From Vibrio sp. MedPE-SWchi (GTDB lineage: Bacteria; Pseudomonadota; Gammaproteobacteria; Enterobacterales; Vibrionaceae): DNA of 64,000 bases. The DNA lies in assembly GCA_001874155.1 (NCBI GenBank), contig MPDB01000003.1, forward strand, positions 62,001-126,000, given 5' to 3'. Positions 21,946 through 29,590 of this stretch are shown in pieces. The notes under the pieces are model-generated. The model was not told the DNA's origin, searched no databases, and saw only the letters and a program-made list of their open reading frames with translations. The translations under genes and the position numbers were made by a program. The number at the start of each line of letters is the position of its first letter. Within the stretch, counting starts at the first letter, position 1.

Positions 21946-22455
21946 TTAAAACTGAAAGACAACGCCAGTCGAGAACGTCGCAGAGAAGGTATTTGATAAA
22001 AACGTATCGTCGCTATCAATGAAGTTAAAATCGGCACCCGCTCTAAAACCAACATGGTCATTAATGAACATTACCCATGACGCTGAAATACTGGCACCTT
22101 GGCCTTCTTTGTAACGGCGATCTTCCCACAGAATCTGACGGCTACCTTCGTAGTCGACGATACCAGCCTCAAGTTGTAGGGCCATCTTCGGGCTTTGAAC
22201 GAACTGATATTGACCACCAATACGGTACGTTTTAAGGCGATCTTTGTCTGATTGCCAAAACTCGGCCGAGGTGTGGCTGTAAGATAAGTAGAGCGCGTCT
22301 AAGCCTAACGTGTCCGCTAAACCAATTTGGATGCCGCCTCCTGAAATGCCAGATCCTGCATAAGGCCCAATTCGCATATCCGGAGAAATGTGAACTGTGT
22401 TCGCCGCGACACTGCTTGAACATAAAAGAGCTAAAGAAATAAGAAGTTTTTTCAT
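21946..22455 (-). CDS. Small outer-membrane beta-barrel protein (type A copy 2)
   Basis: Unrecognised, 169 residues from ATG 22455 (MKKLLISLALLCSSSVAA signal peptide). A longer frame to 22503 adds 16 residues ahead of the signal and is unlikely. The mature chain starts VHISPDMRIG, has GIQIGLADTLGLDALYLSYS, and ends FSTGVVFQF with a terminal Phe. It is clearly related to the gene at 21422. The 38-base gap and same strand suggest a tandem duplication and shared transcript. Confidence 0.75.
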   Translation of the reverse strand: MKKLLISLALLCSSSVAANTVHISPDMRIGPYAGSGISGGGIQIGLADTLGLDALYLSYSHTSAEFWQSDKDRLKTYRIGGQYQFVQSPKMALQLEAGIVDYEGSRQILWEDRRYKEGQGASISASWVMFINDHVGFRAGADFNFIDSDDTFLSNTFSATFSTGVVFQF

Positions 22456-22509
22456 GGGAATGATCTCGGTATTAGATACAGGGGTTACTAACGCTAGCAA
22501 CAAATGTAA

Positions 22510-23049
22510 TTAGAATTTGTAGCCAACAGTCAGTGATATTTGGTCAACAAAGTTGTCGTCACCTGCATCATCAAGATTGATGAAATCAAAGCGAAGATCT
22601 GAGTAGAAGTGATTACCTACGTAAAGACGCGCTCCCATCCCTAAGAAAACATTTGAATCTTTCCATTCACCGGCATTTTGACCTAGAAAACTAAAATCTT
22701 CTTTGTGGCTTGCGTAACCGATGACACCGTATGGTTTAATCATGAATTCATTGAGATCAAATGCATAACCGATATCCGCATCCAACTTGAATGTGCGAGC
22801 ATCAAAATCGGAAATAAAGTAATCACCGCTGCCTTTGCTGTATGACACATTCATACCGACGATGTTGTTAAAGTCGTAGCCGTATTCAAGTTTTAAGCCA
22901 TTTGAAGAGTACTCATTGCCGCGCAAATCGACTTCTTCTACATTCGTTTTGTTGAACCCCAAACCGATGCGATGGCCTTCGAGTGAACTTGCTAAAACGG
23001 GTGTGGAGATAAGGGACAGTGCTAATAGTGTGTTCAATGCGGTTTTCAT
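22510..23049 (-). CDS. Small outer-membrane beta-barrel protein, porin-like (type B copy 1)
   Basis: A 179-residue protein from ATG 23049 with signal peptide ending near TPVLASS. The mature part has HRIGLGFNKTNV, LKLEYGYDFNNIVGMNVSYS, a YGVIGYAS strand and ends DQISLTVGYKF. This is an OmpA-transmembrane/OmpX-like 8-strand pattern; the family name outer membrane beta-barrel protein is all I can assign. It is paralogous to 23278 (same EYGYxFNxIVGxNxSY and FTVGYKF-type ends). A frame to 23100 adds 17 residues before the signal. Confidence 0.78.
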   Translation of the reverse strand: MKTALNTLLALSLISTPVLASSLEGHRIGLGFNKTNVEEVDLRGNEYSSNGLKLEYGYDFNNIVGMNVSYSKGSGDYFISDFDARTFKLDADIGYAFDLNEFMIKPYGVIGYASHKEDFSFLGQNAGEWKDSNVFLGMGARLYVGNHFYSDLRFDFINLDDAGDDNFVDQISLTVGYKF

Positions 23050-23277
23050 AACGGTATTCTCAATTAGTTTAAAAGCTCTGAATCCGTGAGCATTTTCCAT
23101 TCTATGGGCGTATATTATTTTTATTGAACACTGTTTTCTAATCGTTTATTCGTTAAGTAGTAATAAGCAAAACTTATTACGGCATAAAGAAATGGGGGAG
23201 GAAAACAGTCGTGTCAAAGTCGAAATGCATGGGGATCGCAATGAGAGGAAAGTGCTGTCCTTAGCACCTTCAAAGAA

Positions 23278-23841
23278 CTAGAACTTGTAGCCGACGGTGA
23301 AAGAAAACTGGTCGTAATCCAACTCTATAACTTCGTTATCGAAATAGGTGAAATCAAAACGTAGGTCGGTGTAGATGTTGTGACCAAATTCAGCACGTAC
23401 ACCAGTGCCAATAAATATATTGGTGTCGTTCCAGGTGTCTGAAGCACTCGCTTGGCCGTAAGAGATCGTTTGTTTTTCAGAGTAATGGACCAAGCCAATA
23501 GCACCGTAAGGTTTGATGCTAAAACCGTCCAATAAAAACTTATAGCCTATATCCGTATCGAACTTAATTGAGGTACCTTCCAGCTTTGTATTAAGACCGT
23601 AGGCGCCATCGGAATCTTTATTTGTACCATATGAAGCATTGATACCGACAATTCGGTTGAACTCGTAGCCATACTCTAGCTTAATGCCATTTCCCCAATC
23701 TGCAGTGCCGTCAACACTTGGGTGACTAATGTCAGTAGAAGTGTAGCCAAGACCAATTCGGTGTTGGCTTTCAAACGTGTTTGCTATAGCGGACGTTGAT
23801 AGAAGGGCTGTTGCGATGGTGGTCGTTAATGCTAATTTCAT
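23278..23841 (-). CDS. Small outer-membrane beta-barrel protein, porin-like (type B copy 2)
   Basis: A 187-residue paralogue of the preceding entry. Signal peptide (MKLALTTTIATALLSTSAIA), then HRIGLGYTSTDI, IKLEYGYEFNRIVGINASYG, KPYGAIGLVHYS, a short Thr/Asp-rich loop, FGHNIYTDLRFDFTYFD and a C-terminal FTVGYKF. Surface-loop segments differ most from copy 1, as expected of barrels under phage or host selection. It lies about 230 bases upstream of copy 1 with its own leader, and downstream of a LysR gene on the same strand. Confidence 0.8.
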   Translation of the reverse strand: MKLALTTTIATALLSTSAIANTFESQHRIGLGYTSTDISHPSVDGTADWGNGIKLEYGYEFNRIVGINASYGTNKDSDGAYGLNTKLEGTSIKFDTDIGYKFLLDGFSIKPYGAIGLVHYSEKQTISYGQASASDTWNDTNIFIGTGVRAEFGHNIYTDLRFDFTYFDNEVIELDYDQFSFTVGYKF

Positions 23842-23960
23842 AATAATACTCTCAGTAAGGTATAGAAAACTCTTTTCCGTGAGCCTTTAAGTCCTGATGG
23901 GAGATATATTAGTTTTATGAATGATTAAGCTCTAATTATTGATTGTTATTTGTGTAATAA

Positions 23961-24911
23961 CTATTTCTTATTATAGACAGGTTCATTTTCGAGTATCTTA
24001 TTATCTATAGTCTCTTTTAGGAGAGTATGTAGCCACTTGATGAGTGGACTTTTTCTATTACGTTTATGGTAGTGAGTGTAAATATTGGAAAAGTGGTCAT
24101 CTATATCCACTCTTGGTGTTATTGACCTTAGGCTTGGGTAGTCTTGAATGGGGAATAGGTTAGAAATGGGCATGAACATATCTGAATGCTTAGTGACATC
24201 GATCACTGCCATGATTAATTCAGAGCGAAACCCAATTTTAGCTTTTATTCCTCTTGCTTCCATCATTTCTGCGGCTAGCGTCCATTGATCATTCCAACCA
24301 CGGCTTATGACTGATGCAATTTCAAAGTCAGAAAAATCTTCAACGTCGGCAATTTTTTTCTTTATTGGATGATCTTTTCTTACAATTACTCTAGGTTCGA
24401 GTGCGTGAAGCTTCTCTGAGTAGATTTCTTTCGAATCGTTTATATCGTAATGAATTCCAAGTAACACTTCGCCATTTTTGATTCTGTCGTAAGTGGTTTC
24501 TGACCACCCTATTAACTCTATTTCTGCATTTGGTGCCAAGCGCTTTATATTGAGGAAAATAGAGCCAGAGAGAGCAGCAAGAATGATCGGTGGCACTGCT
24601 ATTGTCAGTTTCTGTTCTATTTTGGCTGGATCGAATTCATTGATTTGATTAATTGAGTTCGCTAATCCATCGAGGTGAGGGGTGATGGCGTCGACGAGTT
24701 CCTCCGAAAAAGCGGTAGGCTGCAGTCCACCATGTACCTTCACAAACAACTCATCATCAAAGTGAATACGTAACTTTTGCAGGGCTTGGCTGATTGCAGG
24801 TTGAGACACATGCAAGCGAAGCGAGGCTTTTCTCATGTTGAGTTCTTGAGAAAGTATCAAGAAAGTGCGGAGTAAGTTCAGATCGAGCTGATGGTAGAAG
24901 TCCTTGGCCAT
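23961..24911 (-). CDS. LysR family transcriptional regulator
   Basis: A 316-residue DNA-binding regulator. N-terminal winged helix with LLRTFLILSQELNMRKAS, then HVSQPAISQALQKLRIHFDDELFV, the LysR recognition helix. A substrate-binding domain follows (about 95-300). The effector is not identifiable. The gene sits directly upstream of the four barrel genes, on the same strand, which makes them or its own promoter possible targets; that link is inference. Confidence 0.9.
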   Translation of the reverse strand: MAKDFYHQLDLNLLRTFLILSQELNMRKASLRLHVSQPAISQALQKLRIHFDDELFVKVHGGLQPTAFSEELVDAITPHLDGLANSINQINEFDPAKIEQKLTIAVPPIILAALSGSIFLNIKRLAPNAEIELIGWSETTYDRIKNGEVLLGIHYDINDSKEIYSEKLHALEPRVIVRKDHPIKKKIADVEDFSDFEIASVISRGWNDQWTLAAEMMEARGIKAKIGFRSELIMAVIDVTKHSDMFMPISNLFPIQDYPSLRSITPRVDIDDHFSNIYTHYHKRNRKSPLIKWLHTLLKETIDNKILENEPVYNKK

Positions 24912-24970
24912 ACTTTTGTCTTTATCCTTCTTTAGAACACGGTTTCAAACATGGGCTACAGAGCGAGCTT

Positions 24971-25046
24971 GCTTAGTTTACTAGTCACTTAGGTTACTAG
25001 TTACTTACTTAGCTACGTAGTCACTTAGTTTACTAGTTGCTTAGTC
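24971..25046. repeat. Imperfect 16-bp tandem repeats
   Basis: Units GCTTAGTTTACTAGTC (24971-24986), ACTTAGGTTACTAGTT (24987-25002), a 20-bp variant (25003-25022), ACTTAGTTTACTAGTT (25023-25038) and a partial unit after it. The array fills the gap between LysR and cutC and runs into the 3' end of cutC, whose stop codon lies in the last full unit. Confidence 0.7.
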
Positions 25047-25773
25047 TATCACGTACGGCACTTATTGCTTTAGGGTTCGTGACTGGGACAATAAAGTCGT
25101 CACTGTTTCCCATCTTAGCCTGTTCGGCGACAAAAACCATTTTGCTGCTGCGATGGCTTTTTCCTGATAAGTGAACTTCGTTGATATTCGTTTGTTCTAC
25201 GATGCGTTGAACATTATCTGCATTGAGGCCCGCACCTGCCATGATACTGACACGTCCGTTGGCAATATCCACCATATCAGAGAGTACTGGTATTCCTTCC
25301 AAAGCCGTCGAGGCTGAACCTGACGTTAATACACGTTCACAACCTAACTCACACACTTGTTCGATAGCGTTTCGGTAATCTTTGCATTGGTCAATTGCAC
25401 GGTGGAAGGTTATCCCTAGTTTTAGTGCGTGTGCCTTGTCTGCGAGCTGTTTTGCAACATTCATGTCAATGTCACCGTTCGCGTTCAAGGCGCCAAATAC
25501 CACACCATCTAAGCCGGCTTGGCTTGCTGCGTCGATGTCGATCAGCATCGATTCCACATCGTCACTGTCGTAGAGAAAGTCGCCCTGTCGTGGTCGAATC
25601 ATGGCATAGACAGGTATTGTGGCAATGAGCGCGGCTTTTTTCATGAAGCCAAAGCTGGGCGTTAGGCCACCGAGTGCCAAAGAGGAGCATAATTCAATGC
25701 GCGTTGCTCCCCCAGAAATTGCGTTATGGAGAGATTCGATATTATCGATACAGACTTCAATGTGAGTGGTCAT
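25033..25773 (-). CDS. cutC: Copper homeostasis protein CutC family
   Basis: A TIM-barrel protein of 246 residues. Visible family features: [36 protein letters not shown] near the N-terminus in pieces, [34 protein letters not shown] and [22 protein letters not shown]. The CutC name came from a copper phenotype in E. coli; the true activity is not settled. It is monocistronic here. Its last codons and stop lie in a tandem-repeat array. Confidence 0.92.
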   Translation of the reverse strand: MTTHIEVCIDNIESLHNAISGGATRIELCSSLALGGLTPSFGFMKKAALIATIPVYAMIRPRQGDFLYDSDDVESMLIDIDAASQAGLDGVVFGALNANGDIDMNVAKQLADKAHALKLGITFHRAIDQCKDYRNAIEQVCELGCERVLTSGSASTALEGIPVLSDMVDIANGRVSIMAGAGLNADNVQRIVEQTNINEVHLSGKSHRSSKMVFVAEQAKMGNSDDFIVPVTNPKAISAVRDRLSN

Positions 25774-25913
25774 CGTGGTGCTCGGTGAGTGGACAGTGTT
25801 GAGATTTTAACGGAATAATGGAGTGGAAATCAGGGTAAAGTTCAACGATTCGGATTTCCGCTTTGATGTCGTGAAACAGCGGAGGTGGCTGCTTTTCATC
25901 TTTGAGATAGACG

Positions 25914-25948
25914 GATAATAAAAACCCAGAGTAGTGACTCTGGGTTTT
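25914..25948 (-). terminator. Terminator after yebG
   Basis: Perfect 12-bp stem AAAACCCAGAGT (25921-25932) / ACTCTGGGTTTT (25937-25948), with a T-rich tract on the minus strand after it. Confidence 0.85.
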
Positions 25949-25965
25949 GTAAACGGTTGAGAAGA

Positions 25966-26262
25966 TTAAGCGGCGTCTTCTTCTGGCGCGTCTTCGACAG
26001 CTTCAATCTTCTTTGCTTTCTTTGGCGCTGGCTTGCGTTTGGCACCAAGCGCAAAGAGTACTTCTTCTTTGTTTTTCGCTAGGAATAGAGCAAGCTCTTC
26101 TTGCTTAGCCTCATCTTCTAACACATCACTTTTGCCTAGCAGTTCAAACATCTCATCTGCCATATCCAGCATTTTGTCATAAGCGTCAGCTTCGGCTTTA
26201 GAGGTAAAAGTCATTTTCTCTTCTCCGTTGCGTTCCACCACGTACTTGACGATTACAGCCAT
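25966..26262 (-). CDS. yebG: YebG family SOS-inducible protein
   Basis: A 98-residue homologue of E. coli YebG, a small protein of unknown mechanism induced by DNA damage. The N-terminal block MAVIVKYVVERNGEEKMTF and SKAEADAYDKMLDMADEM match the family strongly. The C-terminus is low complexity (Lys/Ala then Glu/Asp/Ala). A LexA-box-like sequence lies 32-47 bases upstream, as in E. coli. It is monocistronic with a strong terminator. Confidence 0.92.
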   Translation of the reverse strand: MAVIVKYVVERNGEEKMTFTSKAEADAYDKMLDMADEMFELLGKSDVLEDEAKQEELALFLAKNKEEVLFALGAKRKPAPKKAKKIEAVEDAPEEDAA

Positions 26263-26293
26263 GGTTAATCCTCTAATTTAATTGAATCTATTA

Positions 26294-26309
26294 CTGGCTT
26301 TTTATACAG
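26294..26309 (-). promoter_or_regulatory. LexA (SOS) box upstream of yebG
   Basis: On the minus strand CTGTATAAAAAGCCAG fits CTGT-N8-ACAG with one mismatch. Position and gene fit SOS control. Confidence 0.7.
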
Positions 26310-26362
26310 CTTTATCCTTTTCAAGTCTACTGATGAGGGCAATTCTGGGAGCTGTGTGGTGG

Positions 26363-27253
26363 CTATTTGCTCATTTGATGACAAAACTCAATAAACCGCT
26401 TGAGCAGCGGGCTTTGATATTTCTCTTTGTGGACCAGTAGCCAAAAGCGTCTTTTCATATCGAGTGAGACGTTAAGTTCTTTGACTCTGCCATCTTTAAT
26501 CGCAGGCTCAGCGGCTAAGCGCGATAAACAAGCGAGGCCGAGCCCTGCAGAGACACTATTGATTAACGCCTCGGTTGTATTGAGCTCAAAGGCTTCGTGC
26601 CAGGTTTCAATGCGTGGTGCGATGACTCGCAAGAAAAACTCGCGCGAGCCAGACCCCGCTTCTCTAAGGATCCATTCACTGTTTTCTAGCTGAGAAAGAG
26701 GAACCGTCTCGAGTTCGGCGCCCGGGAATTGAGGGGTGCAGATAATGCACATCTCATCTTCGCCAAATTGCGTTGAGATGAGCTCTGGGTGAAGAGTTTT
26801 ACCTTCAATGAGCGCGAGGTCCAGTTCGTAATCAACGATTTTCTGACAGATCAAGCTGGAGTTCGATATGAACAGGCTTTGCGAACGATGCTGAGTTTCA
26901 CGGCGAAAACCACTCAGTAGTGTTGGTGCGACGTGGTTGCCTATGGTGTCGCTGGCGCCGATTCTTAGTTTTCCAGATAGGGTTTGATTCTGATTGAATA
27001 GTTCATCGATATCATTCGCTCGGTGCAGTATTTCATCAGCCAAGGGAAGCAGCTTTATTCCTTCTTGATTGATAATGAGCCGGTTGTTCACACGGTCAAA
27101 GAGTGAGTGACCAATATTCTTTTCAAGTTCAGACAGCGCCATGCTCACGGCCGCTTTTGAGAGAAACAGTGCCTCAGAGGCGGAAGTCAGTGTTCTATGT
27201 TGAGTAATGGTGGTGAACACTCGGATCTGTTTCAGTGAAATATTGGTAGGCAT
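26363..27253 (-). CDS. LysR family transcriptional regulator
   Basis: A 296-residue regulator with N-terminal helix-turn-helix (QIRVFTTITQHRTLTSASEALFLSKAAVSMALSE in two parts) and a CysB/CysL-like effector domain with LRIGASDTIGNHVAPTLL and REAGSGSREFFLR. The closest group I recognise is YeiE-like, but I am not sure enough to name it. No metabolic gene lies next to it on its own strand; the neighbour upstream is the sigma-54 activator. Confidence 0.88.
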   Translation of the reverse strand: MPTNISLKQIRVFTTITQHRTLTSASEALFLSKAAVSMALSELEKNIGHSLFDRVNNRLIINQEGIKLLPLADEILHRANDIDELFNQNQTLSGKLRIGASDTIGNHVAPTLLSGFRRETQHRSQSLFISNSSLICQKIVDYELDLALIEGKTLHPELISTQFGEDEMCIICTPQFPGAELETVPLSQLENSEWILREAGSGSREFFLRVIAPRIETWHEAFELNTTEALINSVSAGLGLACLSRLAAEPAIKDGRVKELNVSLDMKRRFWLLVHKEKYQSPLLKRFIEFCHQMSK

Positions 27254-27343
27254 AGGGCTGATTCGTTTAGTTATCTTGAAAGCTATCTAGAAATGATTAA
27301 TGAAAGTGGAACAAAGTGCAAGGCAGTACGCGGAAGAAAGAGA

Positions 27344-29254
27344 TTATCTTAGCCCTTGCTCTCGCAGTTTTTTGTACAGCGTATTGCGACTGATATTGAG
27401 TTGTTTGGCTGTCGCTGATACGTTGCGACCCAGCTGTTCATAGACTTGCAACCACTGCGTATCATTGGCGTTATGATGAGTGTTTATCGTGTCGATATGG
27501 GTTGGGAAAGCAACAACAGCGGGTTGTTGAGTTGAACTAGAGAGGTCAGATGGAATGGCGGAACCTAATGTTGTGTCTTGTTGACCCACCTCGAAAAGGA
27601 AATCATCCGGTAAGTGATCGGCCTGTATGATGTCATTGTCTGCCATCGCGATCGCTATTTGAATCACACTCACCATTTGGCGAATATTTCCAGGCCAAGA
27701 GTGCGACAAAAACATATTGAGTACGTCTTGATCCAGCCTTGGATTTTCGTTTTCGAACGCAAACTTTTTCAATAAATGATGAATGAGTGTCACTTTGTCT
27801 GTGCGCTCTCTTAATGCTGGCAGCGTGATGTTTAACCCGGTTACTCGATAGTAAAGATCTTGGCGGAATGTACCTTGTTCAACTAAGTTTTTTAAGTGAC
27901 AGTGCGTGGCTGACACCAGCTTAAAGTTGACGGGATAAGAGGTGGTTGAGCCCAGCGGCGTAACTTGTCTTTCTTGCAAGACTCTAAGAAGCCGCGCCTG
28001 AACATTCATTGGCATATCACCGAGTTCATCTAAGAATAACGTGCCTTTGTCCGCTTTTCTTATCAGCCCGATATAACCTTTCTGGTTCGCCCCGGTAAAG
28101 GCGCCTTTCTCATAGCCAAACAGTTCAGACTCCACCAAATCCGCAGGGATTGCAGCACAGTTGACTGCAATCATCGGCGCGTGCTTTCTTTCGCTGGCGA
28201 GGTGTAACGCATTCACAAATACCTCTTTACCAACGCCTGTTTCACCATGAATTAAGATGGGGATGTCAGTGTTTAGAATACGACGGGCTTGGCTGATCGC
28301 TTTCGCTAGGCGAGGATCGCCCATATTGAGTTTGTCGAGATCGGTTGGTGTTTTCGCGGTTTCTACGATGGGCTTGTTTTGAGTATGACGATAATCAATC
28401 TTGCGTCCACTGGTGACTTTCGGTGGCGTCACGATGGCAAAATAATTGAAGTTCGAGTGTGTGCTCATCAACATTGGGTTGTAGTGCGGGTGCGATAACA
28501 CCTGCTGCATGTTGACATCGAAAATCTGTTCAATCCGTTGCAGCGCTATCCCCTGACCAAGGGTGATCTCCGCCCGACGGTTGGCTGAAATGATCACGCC
28601 ATCTTCGTTAAACACCAATAGAGATGACCACTGGCTGTCAATGTTCTCAGGAGAGGTGTTGAACCAGAGAAGGTAATGATCATCCTGAAACTGAGAAGCA
28701 ATCAGTTGGTTTTCTATGGCTTGAGACATGAGCTTGACCATGCCAAGCGTGTGAGACGTCGGTATATAGGCATCACTCGAAATCGACAAAACCCCCGCCA
28801 TTTTTTGTTCATGATCGAACAATGGTGCCGCTGAGCCTGTCATAAATCGATTCGAGGTTAGGAAATGTTCGTCTCGAAAAACTTGAACAATCGATCCGGT
28901 TTCAATGGCTGTGCCTATGGCGTTGGTGCCTATTAAGCTCTCTCGCCAATGCACCCCGTTTTGAAACACTTCCGGTTGGTGCTGAGAGAAAAAACGCTGC
29001 TCTCCCCAGTTGTTTAGTACCAACCCATTGGTGTCCGTTAGGGTGATGAGACAATTACTGTTCGCTAACAGACTGTCATAGAAAGGCAGCACTTTATTGT
29101 TGGTCGTGGTGATAAGGCCCGCGTGTTCATCGAGGGAATGCTTGAACGTTTGCCCTGTTTCGAGTTCGATGCTCGGCGTGCTGCCATGAGATAGGCCCGA
29201 CTGACGACAGCGTTGCCATGACTGTTCAATAATCGATTGGTGTTTGTCGTCCAT
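27344..29254 (-). CDS. Sigma-54-dependent enhancer-binding activator, AcoR/DhaR-like
   Basis: Transcription activator of RpoN promoters. It has an N-terminal AcoR/DhaR-type start (IIEQSWQRCRQSGL), a GAF sensor region (about 50-200) with GTNAIGTAIETGS, a PAS-like segment, an AAA+ domain with Walker A GETGVGKEVF, the sigma-54-contact loop GAFTGA, Walker B GTLFLDELGDM, and a C-terminal Fis-type HTH (SATAKQLNISRNTLYKKL). Start is uncertain: ATG 29254 (636 residues) matches the family start and leaves the dyad at 29311 outside the gene; ATG 29356 has a good AAGGTGAT site and would add 34 residues. It is divergent from the importer operon, its likely target. Confidence 0.9.
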   Translation of the reverse strand: MDDKHQSIIEQSWQRCRQSGLSHGSTPSIELETGQTFKHSLDEHAGLITTTNNKVLPFYDSLLANSNCLITLTDTNGLVLNNWGEQRFFSQHQPEVFQNGVHWRESLIGTNAIGTAIETGSIVQVFRDEHFLTSNRFMTGSAAPLFDHEQKMAGVLSISSDAYIPTSHTLGMVKLMSQAIENQLIASQFQDDHYLLWFNTSPENIDSQWSSLLVFNEDGVIISANRRAEITLGQGIALQRIEQIFDVNMQQVLSHPHYNPMLMSTHSNFNYFAIVTPPKVTSGRKIDYRHTQNKPIVETAKTPTDLDKLNMGDPRLAKAISQARRILNTDIPILIHGETGVGKEVFVNALHLASERKHAPMIAVNCAAIPADLVESELFGYEKGAFTGANQKGYIGLIRKADKGTLFLDELGDMPMNVQARLLRVLQERQVTPLGSTTSYPVNFKLVSATHCHLKNLVEQGTFRQDLYYRVTGLNITLPALRERTDKVTLIHHLLKKFAFENENPRLDQDVLNMFLSHSWPGNIRQMVSVIQIAIAMADNDIIQADHLPDDFLFEVGQQDTTLGSAIPSDLSSSTQQPAVVAFPTHIDTINTHHNANDTQWLQVYEQLGRNVSATAKQLNISRNTLYKKLREQGLR

Positions 29255-29310
29255 CTTAGCTTCAATCTCATCACTTAGGGTAAGGGCTGGAAGTGAAGTA
29301 TTTGTTCTAA

Positions 29311-29328
29311 TTGTTCGTATTGGAACAA
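29311..29328. promoter_or_regulatory. Candidate upstream activating site
   Basis: TTGTTC (29311-29316), 6-base spacer, GAACAA (29323-29328): a perfect 6-bp dyad, about 200 bp upstream of the sigma-54 promoter, in the range used by enhancer-binding proteins. Confidence 0.45.
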
Positions 29329-29524
29329 AAACGTTCACGAAGTGTTCAGTCAACATATCACCTTGTAATCGATAGTGAACACATTTTGTTAACAAATGTT
29401 ACTCAGGTCTCACATGTGATTTATCAATCAAAAAGGTCGTTTAATCAGAGGTTTTTGATGATTCCTATATAAATAAAGGGGTGAGAGCTTACGATGTAAA
29501 TAAAATGTTAATCAATACTTGTTT

Positions 29525-29540
29525 TGGCACGACTCTGGCA
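29525..29540 (+). promoter_or_regulatory. Sigma-54 (RpoN) promoter of the glycerol-type ABC operon
   Basis: TGGCACGACTCTGGCA: the -24 GG (29526-29527) and -12 GC (29538-29539) are exactly 10 bases apart, with only one change from TGGCAC-N5-TTGCA. It lies 50 bases before the first start codon. Confidence 0.78.
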
Positions 29541-29590
29541 ATAACGAACAATATCGAAAGTAATTTTGTTCAGAGCTTAAGGAGTGTTAA

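Larger units (their letters stand above)
29255..29590. other. Divergent regulatory region between the activator and the importer operon
   Basis: 336 bases without a sure gene. It holds a sigma-54 promoter near the importer, an inverted repeat at 29311-29328, further TGTTC/GAACA half-sites (GTGTTCA 29342-29348; TGAACAC 29376-29382), and A/T-rich DNA between them. The layout is that of an enhancer about 200 bases upstream of an RpoN promoter. Confidence 0.55.

Noticed and set aside
24971..25046. CRISPR-like repeat array
   Set aside because: Units are directly head to tail with no unique spacers, and no cas genes are near.
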